This document shows positions 56,554 to 64,000 of a stretch of 64,000 bases of DNA, piece by piece; the first letter of the stretch is position 1, and each line of letters begins with the position of its first letter. The stretch comes from Kiloniella majae (GTDB taxonomy: Bacteria; Pseudomonadota; Alphaproteobacteria; Kiloniellales; Kiloniellaceae). Made by a program: the position numbers and the translations under genes. The notes beneath the pieces were generated by a model. It saw only the letters and a program-made list of their open reading frames with translations, was not told the DNA's origin and did no database searches. The stretch covers positions 19,824 to 83,823 of the forward strand of contig NZ_MTSZ01000011.1 in NCBI RefSeq assembly GCF_002118315.1, in the 5' to 3' direction.

Positions 56554-57438
56554 TTACCATTTAAAAATTGGCATTGCGGCAACAGGGTACTGTCCATAGC
56601 GGTTACACAGACCCGCAAGCTTCAACATGTCAGTTGGCGAGCTCAAGCCATTGAGATCGTCAGAATGAATCCCACCCGCAATAAACAGACCATGAATACC
56701 TGCGGCATTTGCCCCTGTAATATCCGTACGCAAAGAATCCCCCACAGCAAGCACTCGTGTTCCATCTTCTATGCCAACGAGCTGCATGCATTCCTTGTAA
56801 ATATCCTGATAAGGTTTACCGTGATATTGCACTTCACCGCCCATATCTTCGTAATGATGAGCGACAGCCCCGGCGCATAGTTCACGCTTGCCCCCACGAA
56901 TAACTTCCAGATCAGGATTGGCACAAACCATCGGCAACTTACGCTCAAGCGCAGGTTTCAACAGGTGGTCATAGCGCTCGACCTTATCGTCAGGATCCCA
57001 AATCCCGGTCAGCATGATGAAATCGGCATTATCGATGTTATCAACAAAGGTAAAGTCCAGCCCTTCTTTCATGCCAAGATCTCTCTCTGGCCCAATCAGG
57101 AAAGCATTTTGCCCAAGTTTTTGATAGAATGGCAGCGCTCGTTCTTTCAGATTTCGCCAGGTAACTTCACCGGATGAGAGAACAGCATCGGCAAGGTCCC
57201 GAGCAATACCCAACTCTTCATTGCGAACAGTCACAGACTCAGCTCGTCTAGGGGCGTTTGACAGAATAACAATCCTTTTGCCAGCTTCTCTCAGTTTCTG
57301 CAGCGCATTCACTGCCTCAGGAAAAGCCTCTAGGCCATCATGCATCACCCCCCAAAGATCAATAACAAACCCATCATAATTATCAATTATTTCGGAAACC
57401 CCTGATAAAAGCGGGATCGTACGAGGCGTGGCTGACAT
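56554..57438 (-). CDS. HAD-superfamily class IIA hydrolase (TIGR01459-type)
   Basis: 294 residues with HAD motif I DNYDGFVIDLWGVMHDG, motif II ILSNAPR, and VLAVGDSLRTDITGAN motif III/IV. It belongs to the NagD-like branch that is specific to alphaproteobacteria and near relatives. It should dephosphorylate a small molecule; the substrate is unknown. It converges on the YHYH gene and is transcribed away from the EAL gene's 3' end. Confidence 0.9.
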   Translation of the reverse strand: MSATPRTIPLLSGVSEIIDNYDGFVIDLWGVMHDGLEAFPEAVNALQKLREAGKRIVILSNAPRRAESVTVRNEELGIARDLADAVLSSGEVTWRNLKERALPFYQKLGQNAFLIGPERDLGMKEGLDFTFVDNIDNADFIMLTGIWDPDDKVERYDHLLKPALERKLPMVCANPDLEVIRGGKRELCAGAVAHHYEDMGGEVQYHGKPYQDIYKECMQLVGIEDGTRVLAVGDSLRTDITGANAAGIHGLFIAGGIHSDDLNGLSSPTDMLKLAGLCNRYGQYPVAAMPIFKW

Positions 57439-57592
57439 TGGAACTTCCTGCGGGATATCTATTCTAGAAATGATGGTAGCTCTTGTGCCACAAGCGCTAT
57501 GACTTGCAAAGCATTAGTCACCAGTTCAGCAAGATAGCTCTGTTTATAACATTTTTTTGAATACAACTATTTAGGTTACAGCTTTAACAAGC

Positions 57593-58894
57593 TTATGGCT
57601 TCGCAGGTCTCGGCTCTCCAAAAAGATACCCCTGCCCATACGCAACATCCTGATCGAGAACCTGCACAAGTGCATCTTCCGTCTCGATTTTTTCGACAAC
57701 TAATTCAATAGGAAGGCTTCGCAGATCATTTAAAAACTTTTTGGTTTTGTTGCTATTTTCAGAAAAAAGCCAACCTTCCAACTTAAGAAAGCGCACACGC
57801 CCTGCCGCCAGAGCTTTTAAATCCATGTCCAGCGTCCTCATCCGATCAAGTGACAAACGACAACCATGAGCCATCAAACGCTCTAAGCTTAATAGTTCGC
57901 TGGCTTTTAAGTTCAAAAATTCATCTTGCGCGACTTCGATAATAAGATGCGGTGCAATTTCGATGTTTCCGCGCACAAAATCAACAAAATCATCAAAGAA
58001 ATCCTGATCCTTTAGGGTATGGGATGATAAGTTGACAAAGAAAGAAACATCTTCTCCAGAACGGATAATCTTTCGAATAATCTGCACACAACGGAATAGA
58101 AGCATATTATCAATCGCCGTGATTAACCCAGCTCTCGTTGCGATAGAAACATATTGCCCCGGCTCAATTATCTGGCCATTAGAAGTTCTCAGACGGGAAA
58201 AGCATTCATAAAATTTCCTTTTACGCTGAGGCAACGCAACAACCGGCTGTAAAAACATATCAATCCGGTCGTCGCGTAACGAACGCCTTACAATTGACAA
58301 CACTTCTGTTTCACTCAGATCGCTTAAAACAGAAACCTCTTCTTTTGTTGCTTCTGTTTTTTGCCTTGCCCGCATAGATCGTTCATTTCTGAAATCGTCC
58401 AGAAAATCACTTTTTACAATCTGTCGCTTTTGTTGAACTGCTTCTTTCTTTTCAGGCGCCTCAAACTGAGACCGTTCTTCATCATCAAACAGCCCAAGAA
58501 AAGGATCCGTTAATCTTGGCATAAGGGTTTTGAGAAGATTTACCTCGGACAGAGCATCATTAATTATATTTTGCTCTTCACTTAACTTACTTGATTGTCC
58601 TGCTGCCTCAAAAGCTTCGGCCATCCCCTTTATTTCTCGTCGGGTCCAGGAAATGCGGTCCCGTAAAACGGCTTGGTTATGATGAATCGTTTCAAGCTTT
58701 GCCGTTGTGTCCTCGTCATTCCCCCGGCGCGTAATAATTTCATGAAGCACGACGCCTGCCAGAAAAATCCATAAGCCCAGCAACATGGCGCCACCAGTTT
58801 GAAGATCAGGAATATAGCTAGGCCCAAAAAGAACCGCGATAAGAGCAAGGCCGCAGTATATTGTTATAAAGAACAAGTGGTGCAGTAGAGGCAT
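57593..58894 (-). CDS. Membrane-anchored protein with degenerate EAL domain
   Basis: 433 residues. Two N-terminal membrane helices (about 8-27 and 31-52), a coiled-coil and charged linker (about 60-190), then an EAL-fold domain (about 200-430). The signature Glu-Ala-Leu is replaced by ECF (YECFSRLR), the DDFGTG loop by LDRMRTL, and the NVS segment is FVNLSSHTL. The metal-binding set is largely lost, so cyclic-di-GMP hydrolysis is unlikely; a sensor/adapter role is more probable. Start ATG at 58894 has a poor ribosome-binding site. Confidence 0.85.
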   Translation of the reverse strand: MPLLHHLFFITIYCGLALIAVLFGPSYIPDLQTGGAMLLGLWIFLAGVVLHEIITRRGNDEDTTAKLETIHHNQAVLRDRISWTRREIKGMAEAFEAAGQSSKLSEEQNIINDALSEVNLLKTLMPRLTDPFLGLFDDEERSQFEAPEKKEAVQQKRQIVKSDFLDDFRNERSMRARQKTEATKEEVSVLSDLSETEVLSIVRRSLRDDRIDMFLQPVVALPQRKRKFYECFSRLRTSNGQIIEPGQYVSIATRAGLITAIDNMLLFRCVQIIRKIIRSGEDVSFFVNLSSHTLKDQDFFDDFVDFVRGNIEIAPHLIIEVAQDEFLNLKASELLSLERLMAHGCRLSLDRMRTLDMDLKALAAGRVRFLKLEGWLFSENSNKTKKFLNDLRSLPIELVVEKIETEDALVQVLDQDVAYGQGYLFGEPRPAKP

Positions 58895-59026
58895 AAATTT
58901 TGTTTCGACTAGATATAATGAATAGGATAATCAATGACACAAGGTTCTTGAGAGAGACTTAACAAAGCACTCATAATTTGACAGATTTCAAATTTCTTTT
59001 CCAACTATATAGATGGTCTATCTGAC

Positions 59027-59374
59027 ATGACGGTTAAAATCCTTCACAATCCTCGGTGCAGCAAATCGCGTGAAACCCTCAAGATTGTTCAAGAACAAGG
59101 ACACGAGGTAACAATTATTGAGTACCTTAAAGATGTCGTCACTGAAAACCAGCTTATAGATATTTTAAAACAGCTTGAGATGAATCCACGCGACCTGTTG
59201 AGAAAGGGCGAAAAAATTTATAAAGAGCTCAACCTATCGGACACAGGCTTAAGCGACGATGAACTTATCAAAGCGATGATAGAACATCCGATACTTATCG
59301 AACGTCCTATCGTTATTAGCCCAAAGGGTGCTAAAATTGGCAGGCCACCAGAATCAGTATTAGAAATTTTATAA
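59027..59374 (+). CDS. arsC: ArsC-family thioredoxin-fold reductase
   Basis: 115 residues. The catalytic Cys11 is in NPRCSKSRETL; the LIERPIVIS and GRPPE segments complete the arsenate reductase (glutaredoxin-type) pattern. Length fits ArsC and the closely related YfgD group, which are not separable here. No other ars genes are nearby, so arsenate resistance as its main job is uncertain. It converges on pyrD with 11 bases between stop codons. Confidence 0.85.
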   Translation: MTVKILHNPRCSKSRETLKIVQEQGHEVTIIEYLKDVVTENQLIDILKQLEMNPRDLLRKGEKIYKELNLSDTGLSDDELIKAMIEHPILIERPIVISPKGAKIGRPPESVLEIL

Positions 59375-59379
59375 AGCGA

Positions 59380-59400
59380 GCAGATCTATCTATGATCTGC
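59380..59400. other. Stem-loop between arsC and pyrD ends
   Basis: Perfect 7-bp inverted repeat GCAGATC/GATCTGC with seven-base loop, covering the pyrD stop. No T run follows on either strand; mRNA end protection is possible. Confidence 0.35.
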
Positions 59401-60450
59401 GCCAACAGCTTCGGCGACAGAGCTAAAACCATCTTGCTGTAACAGAACAATCAGCTCTTTAAGGATTTGAGGGATAAGAGGCGGTCCGGCATAAACCAGC
59501 GCAGAGTACAACTGTACCAGTGAAGCTCCTGCTCTTATTTTTGCATAAGCTTGCCGACCACTGGCAACACCGCCAACACCGATCAAAGGAATTCGGCCTT
59601 CGGTCAACCGGTACATATCCCTCAAAACTTCTGTGGATGCTTCAAACAGCGGCGCACCACTCAAGCCACCCACCTCGGCACGATGTTCACTTTCAAGGCT
59701 TTCAGGGCGTTCGATTGTTGTATTTGTAACCGTTAATCCATCCAATGAGAGATCTAACGCGACCGTCGCAATATCCTGTTTATCTTCCTCGGTTAGATCA
59801 GGTGCAATTTTCAAGACAAGTGGCGGAGCCTTCTCACCAAGAGTAGAAACCAGCACTTCCTGTACACCAGAAATCAAAACCTCAAGCTCTCCTCTGCCCT
59901 GCAGTGCTCTCAACCCAGGTGTATTCGGTGAGGATACATTAATCACCATATAATCAGCATAGGGGGCAAGTTTACGAGCTCCCTTTTGATAATCTTCAAG
60001 AGCAACTTCTGTCGTTTTGTTTTTACCCAGATTGACCCCGAGCACCCCCGAAAGTTTCTTCTGCCGAAGCTTTGCCAATCTTTTTTCAGCAACTTCCATT
60101 CCACCGTTATTAAATCCCATACGATTGATAACGGCCTGGTCTTCAGATAAGCGGAATACTCTTGGCTTTGGATTACCCGGTTGAGCCAAGGGAGTAATAG
60201 AGCCTACTTCAGTAAAACCCAGCCCCTGATCAAGCATTGGTTCAACAGCGTCAACATTCTTGTCAAATCCTGCAGCAAGCCCTAGAGGATTTGAAAAGTC
60301 TAGCCCCCAGAGTTTCGTTTTAAGAATGGGATCAGCCATTGTTTTTTGCGATGGAGCCAAACCATGCTTAAGACACCACAAAGTAAAGTTATGGGCTCTC
60401 TCTGGTGATAAGAGCCGAATACAAGGACCAATGACATCAAAGCTATTCAC
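59386..60450 (-). CDS. pyrD: Dihydroorotate dehydrogenase (quinone), class 2
   Basis: 354 residues. N-terminal membrane-associating helix region (NSFDVIGPCIRLLSPERAHNFT), FMN-binding LAAGFDKN, NRMGFNNGG, and the class 2 catalytic Ser in VNVSSPNTPGLRALQ. It oxidises dihydroorotate to orotate with quinone as acceptor, at the inner membrane. A DUF952 gene precedes it on the same strand, a common alphaproteobacterial pairing. Confidence 0.96.
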   Translation of the reverse strand: MNSFDVIGPCIRLLSPERAHNFTLWCLKHGLAPSQKTMADPILKTKLWGLDFSNPLGLAAGFDKNVDAVEPMLDQGLGFTEVGSITPLAQPGNPKPRVFRLSEDQAVINRMGFNNGGMEVAEKRLAKLRQKKLSGVLGVNLGKNKTTEVALEDYQKGARKLAPYADYMVINVSSPNTPGLRALQGRGELEVLISGVQEVLVSTLGEKAPPLVLKIAPDLTEEDKQDIATVALDLSLDGLTVTNTTIERPESLESEHRAEVGGLSGAPLFEASTEVLRDMYRLTEGRIPLIGVGGVASGRQAYAKIRAGASLVQLYSALVYAGPPLIPQILKELIVLLQQDGFSSVAEAVGADHR

Positions 60451-60589
60451 AAAATTCTCCTAGGATTGCATCTGACTTGTGACGCCAAGGGAAGTAACAT
60501 AGCCATTTCGTCACCGCCACCCATATCACGCTAGATGCTGACATACCGCTTCATACTGTCAGTCACGATGAATGCATCATCTAAATAAA

Positions 60590-60943
60590 TTATCGACACA
60601 ACCAGTCTGGAAAATCATGGGTCCCATCATCCAAAAGATTTAGCGGTGCTGTTCTTGTAACGGCTGTTAACAGCAAATCATCATATAAATGAGGAAAAAG
60701 TGCCCCACCTCTTGAAGGCTCCCACTTCAACACCTCACCAAGTAAGGTAGAATCAACTTCGAGCAAAACAAGGCCTGTCTGGCCAGCGCGGTGTTTCGCA
60801 ACCGAACCATGGACCTGTTCGCGTCCAGAGAAATGAATAAATCCATCAGCTTTATCTTGCGAAGACCCAGAATAAGCACCCACTTCTTGCGCAGTAGTCC
60901 ATTCTTCACGTTTACAGACGTGATATATATATCGTTCAGTCAT
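60590..60943 (-). CDS. DUF952 family protein
   Basis: 117 residues from ATG 60943 (MTERYIYHVCKREEW). The DUF952 pattern is complete: YHVCKREEW, ADGFIHFSGREQV, GLVLLEVDSTLL, FPHLYDDLLLTAV. Function unknown; often placed just upstream of pyrD, 139 bases away here. Longer in-frame starts at 60964 and 61045 add residues with no family counterpart. Confidence 0.88.
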   Translation of the reverse strand: MTERYIYHVCKREEWTTAQEVGAYSGSSQDKADGFIHFSGREQVHGSVAKHRAGQTGLVLLEVDSTLLGEVLKWEPSRGGALFPHLYDDLLLTAVTRTAPLNLLDDGTHDFPDWLCR

Positions 60944-61289
60944 TACACTATTCTTCTTTATCATATCATAAATTCGCGAATAGCATTGCATTTTGCAAAA
61001 AAACTCCACATCAATTACCGCAAAATGCAACACACCTAAGAACATAACAACTTATAATTTTATTCTACTCAAGCTAAAACCCGCAGTTTACAAAGGATTT
61101 TAGTCAATCTTAAGTCGCAAACCAAAACAGAAACACCACTCAAGCCGCTCATCTCCCGCAGAAATCCTCAATTTCCACAAAACATCCTCAATATCACCTT
61201 GAAAAAATAAAGCCACGTCTATTTTTTATTTTGTTTTAATTCAATATGTTAATCCATAAAACCACTCAACATTACAAAAATAAAACAAA
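60944..61289. other. Non-coding stretch upstream of the sigma-54 promoter
   Basis: About 350 AT-rich bases without a gene. It contains an 11-bp inverted repeat TTGCATTTTGC (60986-60996) / GCAAAATGCAA (61020-61030), and two direct repeats ATCCTCAAT at 61164-61172 and 61184-61192, 20 bases apart. The repeats are within the distance usual for enhancer-binding protein sites. Confidence 0.5.
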
Positions 61290-61306
61290 CTGGCACGCTC
61301 CCTGCA
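61290..61306 (+). promoter_or_regulatory. Sigma-54 (RpoN) promoter
   Basis: CTGGCACG-CTCC-CTGCA matches the RpoN consensus TGGCACG-N4-TTGCA at the invariant GG and GC with exact spacing; one mismatch (C for the first T of TTGCA). It lies about 60 bases ahead of the small-protein start with no competing gene. Confidence 0.8.
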
Positions 61307-61318
61307 TTACACCTTACC

Positions 61319-61346
61319 AGGAAGTCTATTGCGAGCTAGACATCCT
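61319..61346 (+). promoter_or_regulatory. Stem-loop in the leader of the sigma-54-driven gene
   Basis: Stem of nine pairs with one A-A mismatch (61319-61328 with 61337-61346), loop TTGCGAGC. It begins close to the predicted transcript start and ends eight bases before the AAAGGAG ribosome-binding site. Confidence 0.5.
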
Positions 61347-61364
61347 AATATAAAGGAGAAAACC

Positions 61365-61574
61365 ATGGCATACCAAAACATGACAGCGAGCACCATCGGC
61401 AGCAGGGCATTGGCAACTGCCCTAGACGCCGTATCAGCCATGGGACAATCGGATCAATCAATGATTTCGACTTCTCCAAAAACAGCGATTTTCAATGTAG
61501 GATCGCCACAGAACGACTTAGGCGAAGAAAATATTCGGCAACTCTTCGTTTCTATGATTGAGACAGAACAGTAA
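61365..61574 (+). CDS. 69-residue protein of unknown function under sigma-54 control
   Basis: ATG at 61365 with a perfect AAAGGAG five bases ahead; an in-frame start at 61329 lies within the leader hairpin and is rejected. The product (MAYQNMTASTIGSRAL at the start, FVSMIETEQ at the end) has no Cys, no signal peptide and no membrane span; it is Ser/Thr/Ala-rich with a helical first third. I do not recognise it. It stands alone between a sigma-54 promoter and a strong terminator, so it is transcribed as a single small mRNA with a long structured flank. Confidence 0.78.
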   Translation: MAYQNMTASTIGSRALATALDAVSAMGQSDQSMISTSPKTAIFNVGSPQNDLGEENIRQLFVSMIETEQ

Positions 61575-61639
61575 CCCCCTCACGTTCTCAATCATCTAAG
61601 TCGCTAAAGGACTGTCTTTAGCCTGTGAAAGACAGCCTA

Positions 61640-61674
61640 ATGGCGGGAAGGTAACTTCCCGCCATTTCTTTTTT
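61640..61674 (+). terminator. Terminator after the 69-residue protein
   Basis: 11-bp perfect stem (61640-61650 with 61655-61665), loop GTAA, then a TTCTTTTTT run. A further 8-bp hairpin CTGTCTTT/AAAGACAG at 61612-61635 lies just before it. Confidence 0.92.
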
Positions 61675-61734
61675 AATCAACACACAAGTTTCAGCACAAA
61701 GAACGCCACCAACATAAGGCTTATAGCAGGTTCC

Positions 61735-62376
61735 TCATAAAATTTCCTCCGGCGAGACAGCCCTCCACTCACCTGGCTGCAACCTGCCAAGCCTTAGTTT
61801 CCCAATTGATTCACGGACCAATCGCAACGTAGGAAAGCCAACCGCCGCAGTCATTCTTCTCACTTGACGATTTTTACCCTCAGTCAGAGAAATTCGTATC
61901 CAGGCTGTTGGTATGTTCTTACGCTCTCGGATAGGCGGCATTCTCGGTGGCAATTTGGGCTCAGACGTCAACAACTCTACCTGACAGGGTTTTGTTTTAT
62001 ATCCCTTTATCACCACACCACTTCTGAGGCGAGATAAAGCATCTTCATTCGGAATATTTTCCACCTGCACAAGATAGCTACGTTCATGACCATTTTTGGG
62101 ATGGATCAAGCGGTCAATAAAAGGGCCGTCATTACTTAAAAGCAACAAACCTTCACTGTCTCGATCTAAGCGACCTGCTGCATAAATACCGCGTGGTAAA
62201 TTAATTTCACGGAGCGTGCGTTGACCCTCTTCACCTGTAAACTGGCTCAAAACATCGTATGGCTTATACAAGGCAACATACATTAAGTCGGGTCGAGCAT
62301 GCCCCTCTGCCTTTAAATTACGGGAGTCTTTAAACTTTTTTTTTCTATCACGCTTATGTGATTCTATTTTTTTCAT
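61735..62376 (-). CDS. RluE/RsuA-family rRNA pseudouridine synthase
   Basis: 213 residues. A Lys/Arg-rich N-terminal 30 residues is followed by MYVALYKPYDVLSQF and the catalytic loop GRLDRDSEGLLLLSNDG, Asp being the nucleophile. There is no N-terminal S4 domain, and NRQVRRMTAAVGFPTLRLVRES closes the fold; this fits the RluE branch modifying 23S rRNA. The exact target uridine is inferred. A long AT-rich leader of about 235 bases separates it from the divergent regulator. Confidence 0.88.
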   Translation of the reverse strand: MKKIESHKRDRKKKFKDSRNLKAEGHARPDLMYVALYKPYDVLSQFTGEEGQRTLREINLPRGIYAAGRLDRDSEGLLLLSNDGPFIDRLIHPKNGHERSYLVQVENIPNEDALSRLRSGVVIKGYKTKPCQVELLTSEPKLPPRMPPIRERKNIPTAWIRISLTEGKNRQVRRMTAAVGFPTLRLVRESIGKLRLGRLQPGEWRAVSPEEIL

Positions 62377-62551
62377 TTTTTAATTTTGCTTCACCAACAA
62401 ACGACATTCTCATAGAACATCAAATACTTAACATTGTCGACAAAAGAAATAGAACTCTAACATTTACCATCTATAGGTGATGTTTCTATCACAAATAAGA
62501 GACAAAGCTCCAATTTATAAGCTTTTCATCCTAATTTTGATAAAAATAAGG

Positions 62552-62557
62552 TATAAT
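62552..62557 (+). promoter_or_regulatory. Minus-10 box of the LexA-like regulator gene
   Basis: Perfect TATAAT about 55 bases before the ATG; a matching minus-35 box at the right distance is not obvious, so the promoter is only partly supported. Confidence 0.35.
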
Positions 62558-62612
62558 TCCTGCATTAGTACTGGTGCACGTCTCAAACTTTAACTTTTTG
62601 GGTGGTGGTACA

Positions 62613-63245
62613 ATGCTTAAACATGAAGATATCTGGAGAGCAGTAGATAACCTAGCTGCGCAGAATTCCTTTTCGCCCTCAGGGCTTGCTCGAAAAGCGG
62701 GACTAGATCCCACAACTTTCAATAAAAGTAAGCGAGTGACGCCTCAAAACAAACAACGATGGCCAAGCACAGAATCTATAGCCAAAATTCTGCATGCTAC
62801 TGATTCCACATTGTCAGAATTTGTAAATCTCATTGGTGAAGAAAGTGCGGGACTATTAGCCCAGAAGATCCCTGTACAGGACGTAACTCACGCATCTTTA
62901 GGAGAACAGTTTGACACAAATGGTCACCCAACCGGAAATGCTTGGGATCAGGCTCTCTTCGCGCGCATTGACGATAATCATGCTTTTGGCTTGGAAATCG
63001 TTGGCGACAGTTACCAGCCAATATACAGCGATGGGAACACTTTGATTATATCGCCCAGTGCGGATATCAGGCGTGGTGACCGTGTCGCATTAATGAAATC
63101 TGATCATGAGATCGTCATAAAAGAACTTATCAGGAATAGCCCTTTAAAAGCGGAATTAAAAGATTTGGCAACTCCTGACCAATACACAACGATCATGACA
63201 CAGGATATTATCTGGATTGCGCGCATTCTTTGGGCTAGCCAATAA
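62613..63245 (+). CDS. LexA/CI-like transcriptional regulator (HTH plus S24 peptidase)
   Basis: 210 residues. An N-terminal helix-turn-helix (about 5-45; SPSGLARKAGLDPTTFNKSK) is joined to an S24 domain with Ser133 in GDSYQP and Lys170 in IVIKEL. The Ser-Lys spacing of 37 equals that of E. coli LexA (119/156), so the catalytic dyad is intact. An Ala79-Gly80 pair followed by LLAQ resembles the LexA cleavage site, although the distance to Ser133 is longer than in LexA. The ATG at 62613 follows a GGTGG-rich stretch. No prophage genes are near; it is probably a chromosomal stress regulator. Confidence 0.85.
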   Translation: MLKHEDIWRAVDNLAAQNSFSPSGLARKAGLDPTTFNKSKRVTPQNKQRWPSTESIAKILHATDSTLSEFVNLIGEESAGLLAQKIPVQDVTHASLGEQFDTNGHPTGNAWDQALFARIDDNHAFGLEIVGDSYQPIYSDGNTLIISPSADIRRGDRVALMKSDHEIVIKELIRNSPLKAELKDLATPDQYTTIMTQDIIWIARILWASQ

Positions 63246-63403
63246 AAGTAATCAGGTTAAACGCTTGAAAGTCACCAAATTTAACAAAGCGTAAATCATA
63301 ATTTTTACCTTTTTTAAAGGCTTTAGCGTCATATTAGTGTAACGAGCGATGCCCTTGTTAGTCGCTTAAAGCGTAAAGTTTACACAATTTAGAGGCACGC
63401 AGT

Positions 63404-63832
63404 ATGGCTAAACTGGACATGGATGGTCCCCACAAGCTGGAAGAGAAGATTATTCTCAAAGAAATAATCCAACCAATGCCCGGTTCATTTGCACTTGGAC
63501 ATCTCGGCTCGGACCGTAGTTTTGAAGTCCTTTATGTAGGCTATGCCGAAAAAACAGTTCAGGAAACGCTACTGCACTGCCTGAAAAAAAAGGTCGGGCA
63601 AGGCGGCTTAATGGATAAGCTGACAGGCAAAAACCAGATTAACGCCTTTAAATACAGCTACGCAAATTCACTTGAAGCCTGCTTCCAAAAAACTTGTAAA
63701 AATTTTCATGACTTTGGGGGAGCTAAAAAATTGAATAACAAAGATCACCCCAAACCGCCAAAGGGATCTGACTGGGTTTGCAACAGGTGCACAGAAGAAC
63801 TAACAGCTAACTTTAAAGTTAAAGCTGGATAA
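63404..63832 (+). CDS. Unrecognised 142-residue protein with a terminal CxxC
   Basis: A soluble protein of mixed alpha/beta character (PGSFALGHL, FEVLYVGYAEKTVQETLLHCL, KYSYANSLEACFQKTCKNFHDF) ending in WVCNRCTEE, which could be half of a zinc site with CFQKTC. The LYVGYA region faintly recalls GIY-YIG-type folds but the order is not right and I do not claim it. The ATG is preceded by GAGG and by a TAAA-rich, repeat-bearing leader. It is closed by a strong terminator, so it is monocistronic. Confidence 0.7.
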   Translation: MAKLDMDGPHKLEEKIILKEIIQPMPGSFALGHLGSDRSFEVLYVGYAEKTVQETLLHCLKKKVGQGGLMDKLTGKNQINAFKYSYANSLEACFQKTCKNFHDFGGAKKLNNKDHPKPPKGSDWVCNRCTEELTANFKVKAG

Positions 63833-63882
63833 TTCCAAGATTCCTCTTCATTGATTTCATTGAGGAAAAATCTCTCTGAAAT

Positions 63883-63912
63883 AAAAAGCCCGGACCAAAT
63901 TCCGGGCTTTTT
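63883..63912 (+). terminator. Terminator after the 142-residue protein
   Basis: 12-bp perfect stem (63883-63894 with 63901-63912), loop CCAAAT, T-rich end. Confidence 0.92.
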
Positions 63913-63960
63913 ATTATGCACTTTGTCGCGTCCTGAAATAAGTTTACATATTGGAGACTT

Positions 63961-64000
63961 ATGATGGGACCTTCAAAGAAAGAGCGAGTAAAGCGTAGTC
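63961..64000 (+). CDS. Start of an unidentified gene (partial)
   Basis: ATG ATG at 63961 with GGAG five bases ahead opens a frame MMGPSKKERVKRS that runs off the window. A highly basic N-terminus; nothing further can be said. The second ATG is an equal start candidate. Confidence 0.45.
   Translation, partial: MMGPSKKERVKRS

Noticed and set aside
62613..63245. Prophage or integrative element signalled by the LexA/CI-like regulator
   Set aside because: No integrase, structural genes, repeats or composition change around it; neighbours are ordinary.
1..64000. CRISPR arrays, tRNA/rRNA genes, insertion sequences
   Set aside because: No regularly spaced repeats, no tRNA-like T-loop segments, no transposase motif noticed on either strand.

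Overview
The window looks like a contiguous piece of an alphaproteobacterial chromosome, moderately AT-rich by eye, most likely from a marine Rhodospirillales/Kiloniellales-type lineage. The class assignment is family knowledge applied to gene content and order: ComF/GrxC/nitrilase near MutT/ArgJ, two parvulins divergent from SecA, AroK-AroB-CNNM, BolA/J-domain/CobS/CobT, an XerD-TPR pair and an Atm1 exporter. The lineage below class is an inference. I saw no rRNA, tRNA, insertion sequence, prophage or CRISPR array.

Layout. 1-5.8 kb: housekeeping genes (methyltransferases, nitrilase-family amidase, glutaredoxin, ComF, MutT, ArgJ, a small ribbon-helix-helix protein). 5.9-11.3 kb: two secreted or anchored parvulin-type prolyl isomerases and SecA. 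11.3-17.6 kb: a metabolic island with a TPP enzyme, an acyl-CoA dehydrogenase-fold protein lacking the usual catalytic glutamate, a divergent LysR regulator and a molybdopterin oxidoreductase. 17.6-22.9 kb: AccA, a malyl-CoA lyase-type enzyme, XerD, a secreted helical-repeat protein and a 46-residue membrane peptide gene. 23-30.2 kb: a sugar regulon (SDR, GH3 glycosidase, CUT2-type ABC importer, divergent ROK repressor with two palindromes in the shared control region). 30.4-38.5 kb: shikimate genes, CNNM-type membrane protein, DUF2889, ribbon-helix-helix protein, BolA, J-domain protein, CobS and CobT. 38.6-46.0 kb: a complete haem-uptake operon (hemP, TonB receptor, tonB, hmuS, hmuT, hmuU, hmuV) behind a good sigma-70-like promoter framed by a 12-bp inverted repeat. 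46.2-55.3 kb: phytase-like secreted protein, L28, and a minus-strand run transcribed as methylmalonyl-CoA mutase, large coiled-coil membrane protein, Atm1-type exporter, MeaB GTPase. 55.6-64 kb: YHYH protein, HAD hydrolase, degenerate EAL protein, ArsC-like protein, PyrD with DUF952, a sigma-54-driven 69-residue protein, a pseudouridine synthase, a LexA-like repressor, and an unrecognised 142-residue protein.

How the genes may work together. Propionyl-CoA from the 11-17 kb island, if the acyl-CoA dehydrogenase-like protein is a desulfinase, would be disposed of through methylmalonyl-CoA mutase, whose GTPase chaperone MeaB lies at the far end of the same gene run. Haem uptake and the Atm1 exporter both point to active iron/haem/thiol homeostasis. 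The most interesting unexplained items are the desulfinase-like enzyme, the sigma-54-controlled small protein with a structured leader, the nine-G tract forming the ribosome-binding region of tonB, the coiled-coil/Atm1 pair placed between mutase and MeaB, and a conserved-looking 46-residue membrane peptide gene.
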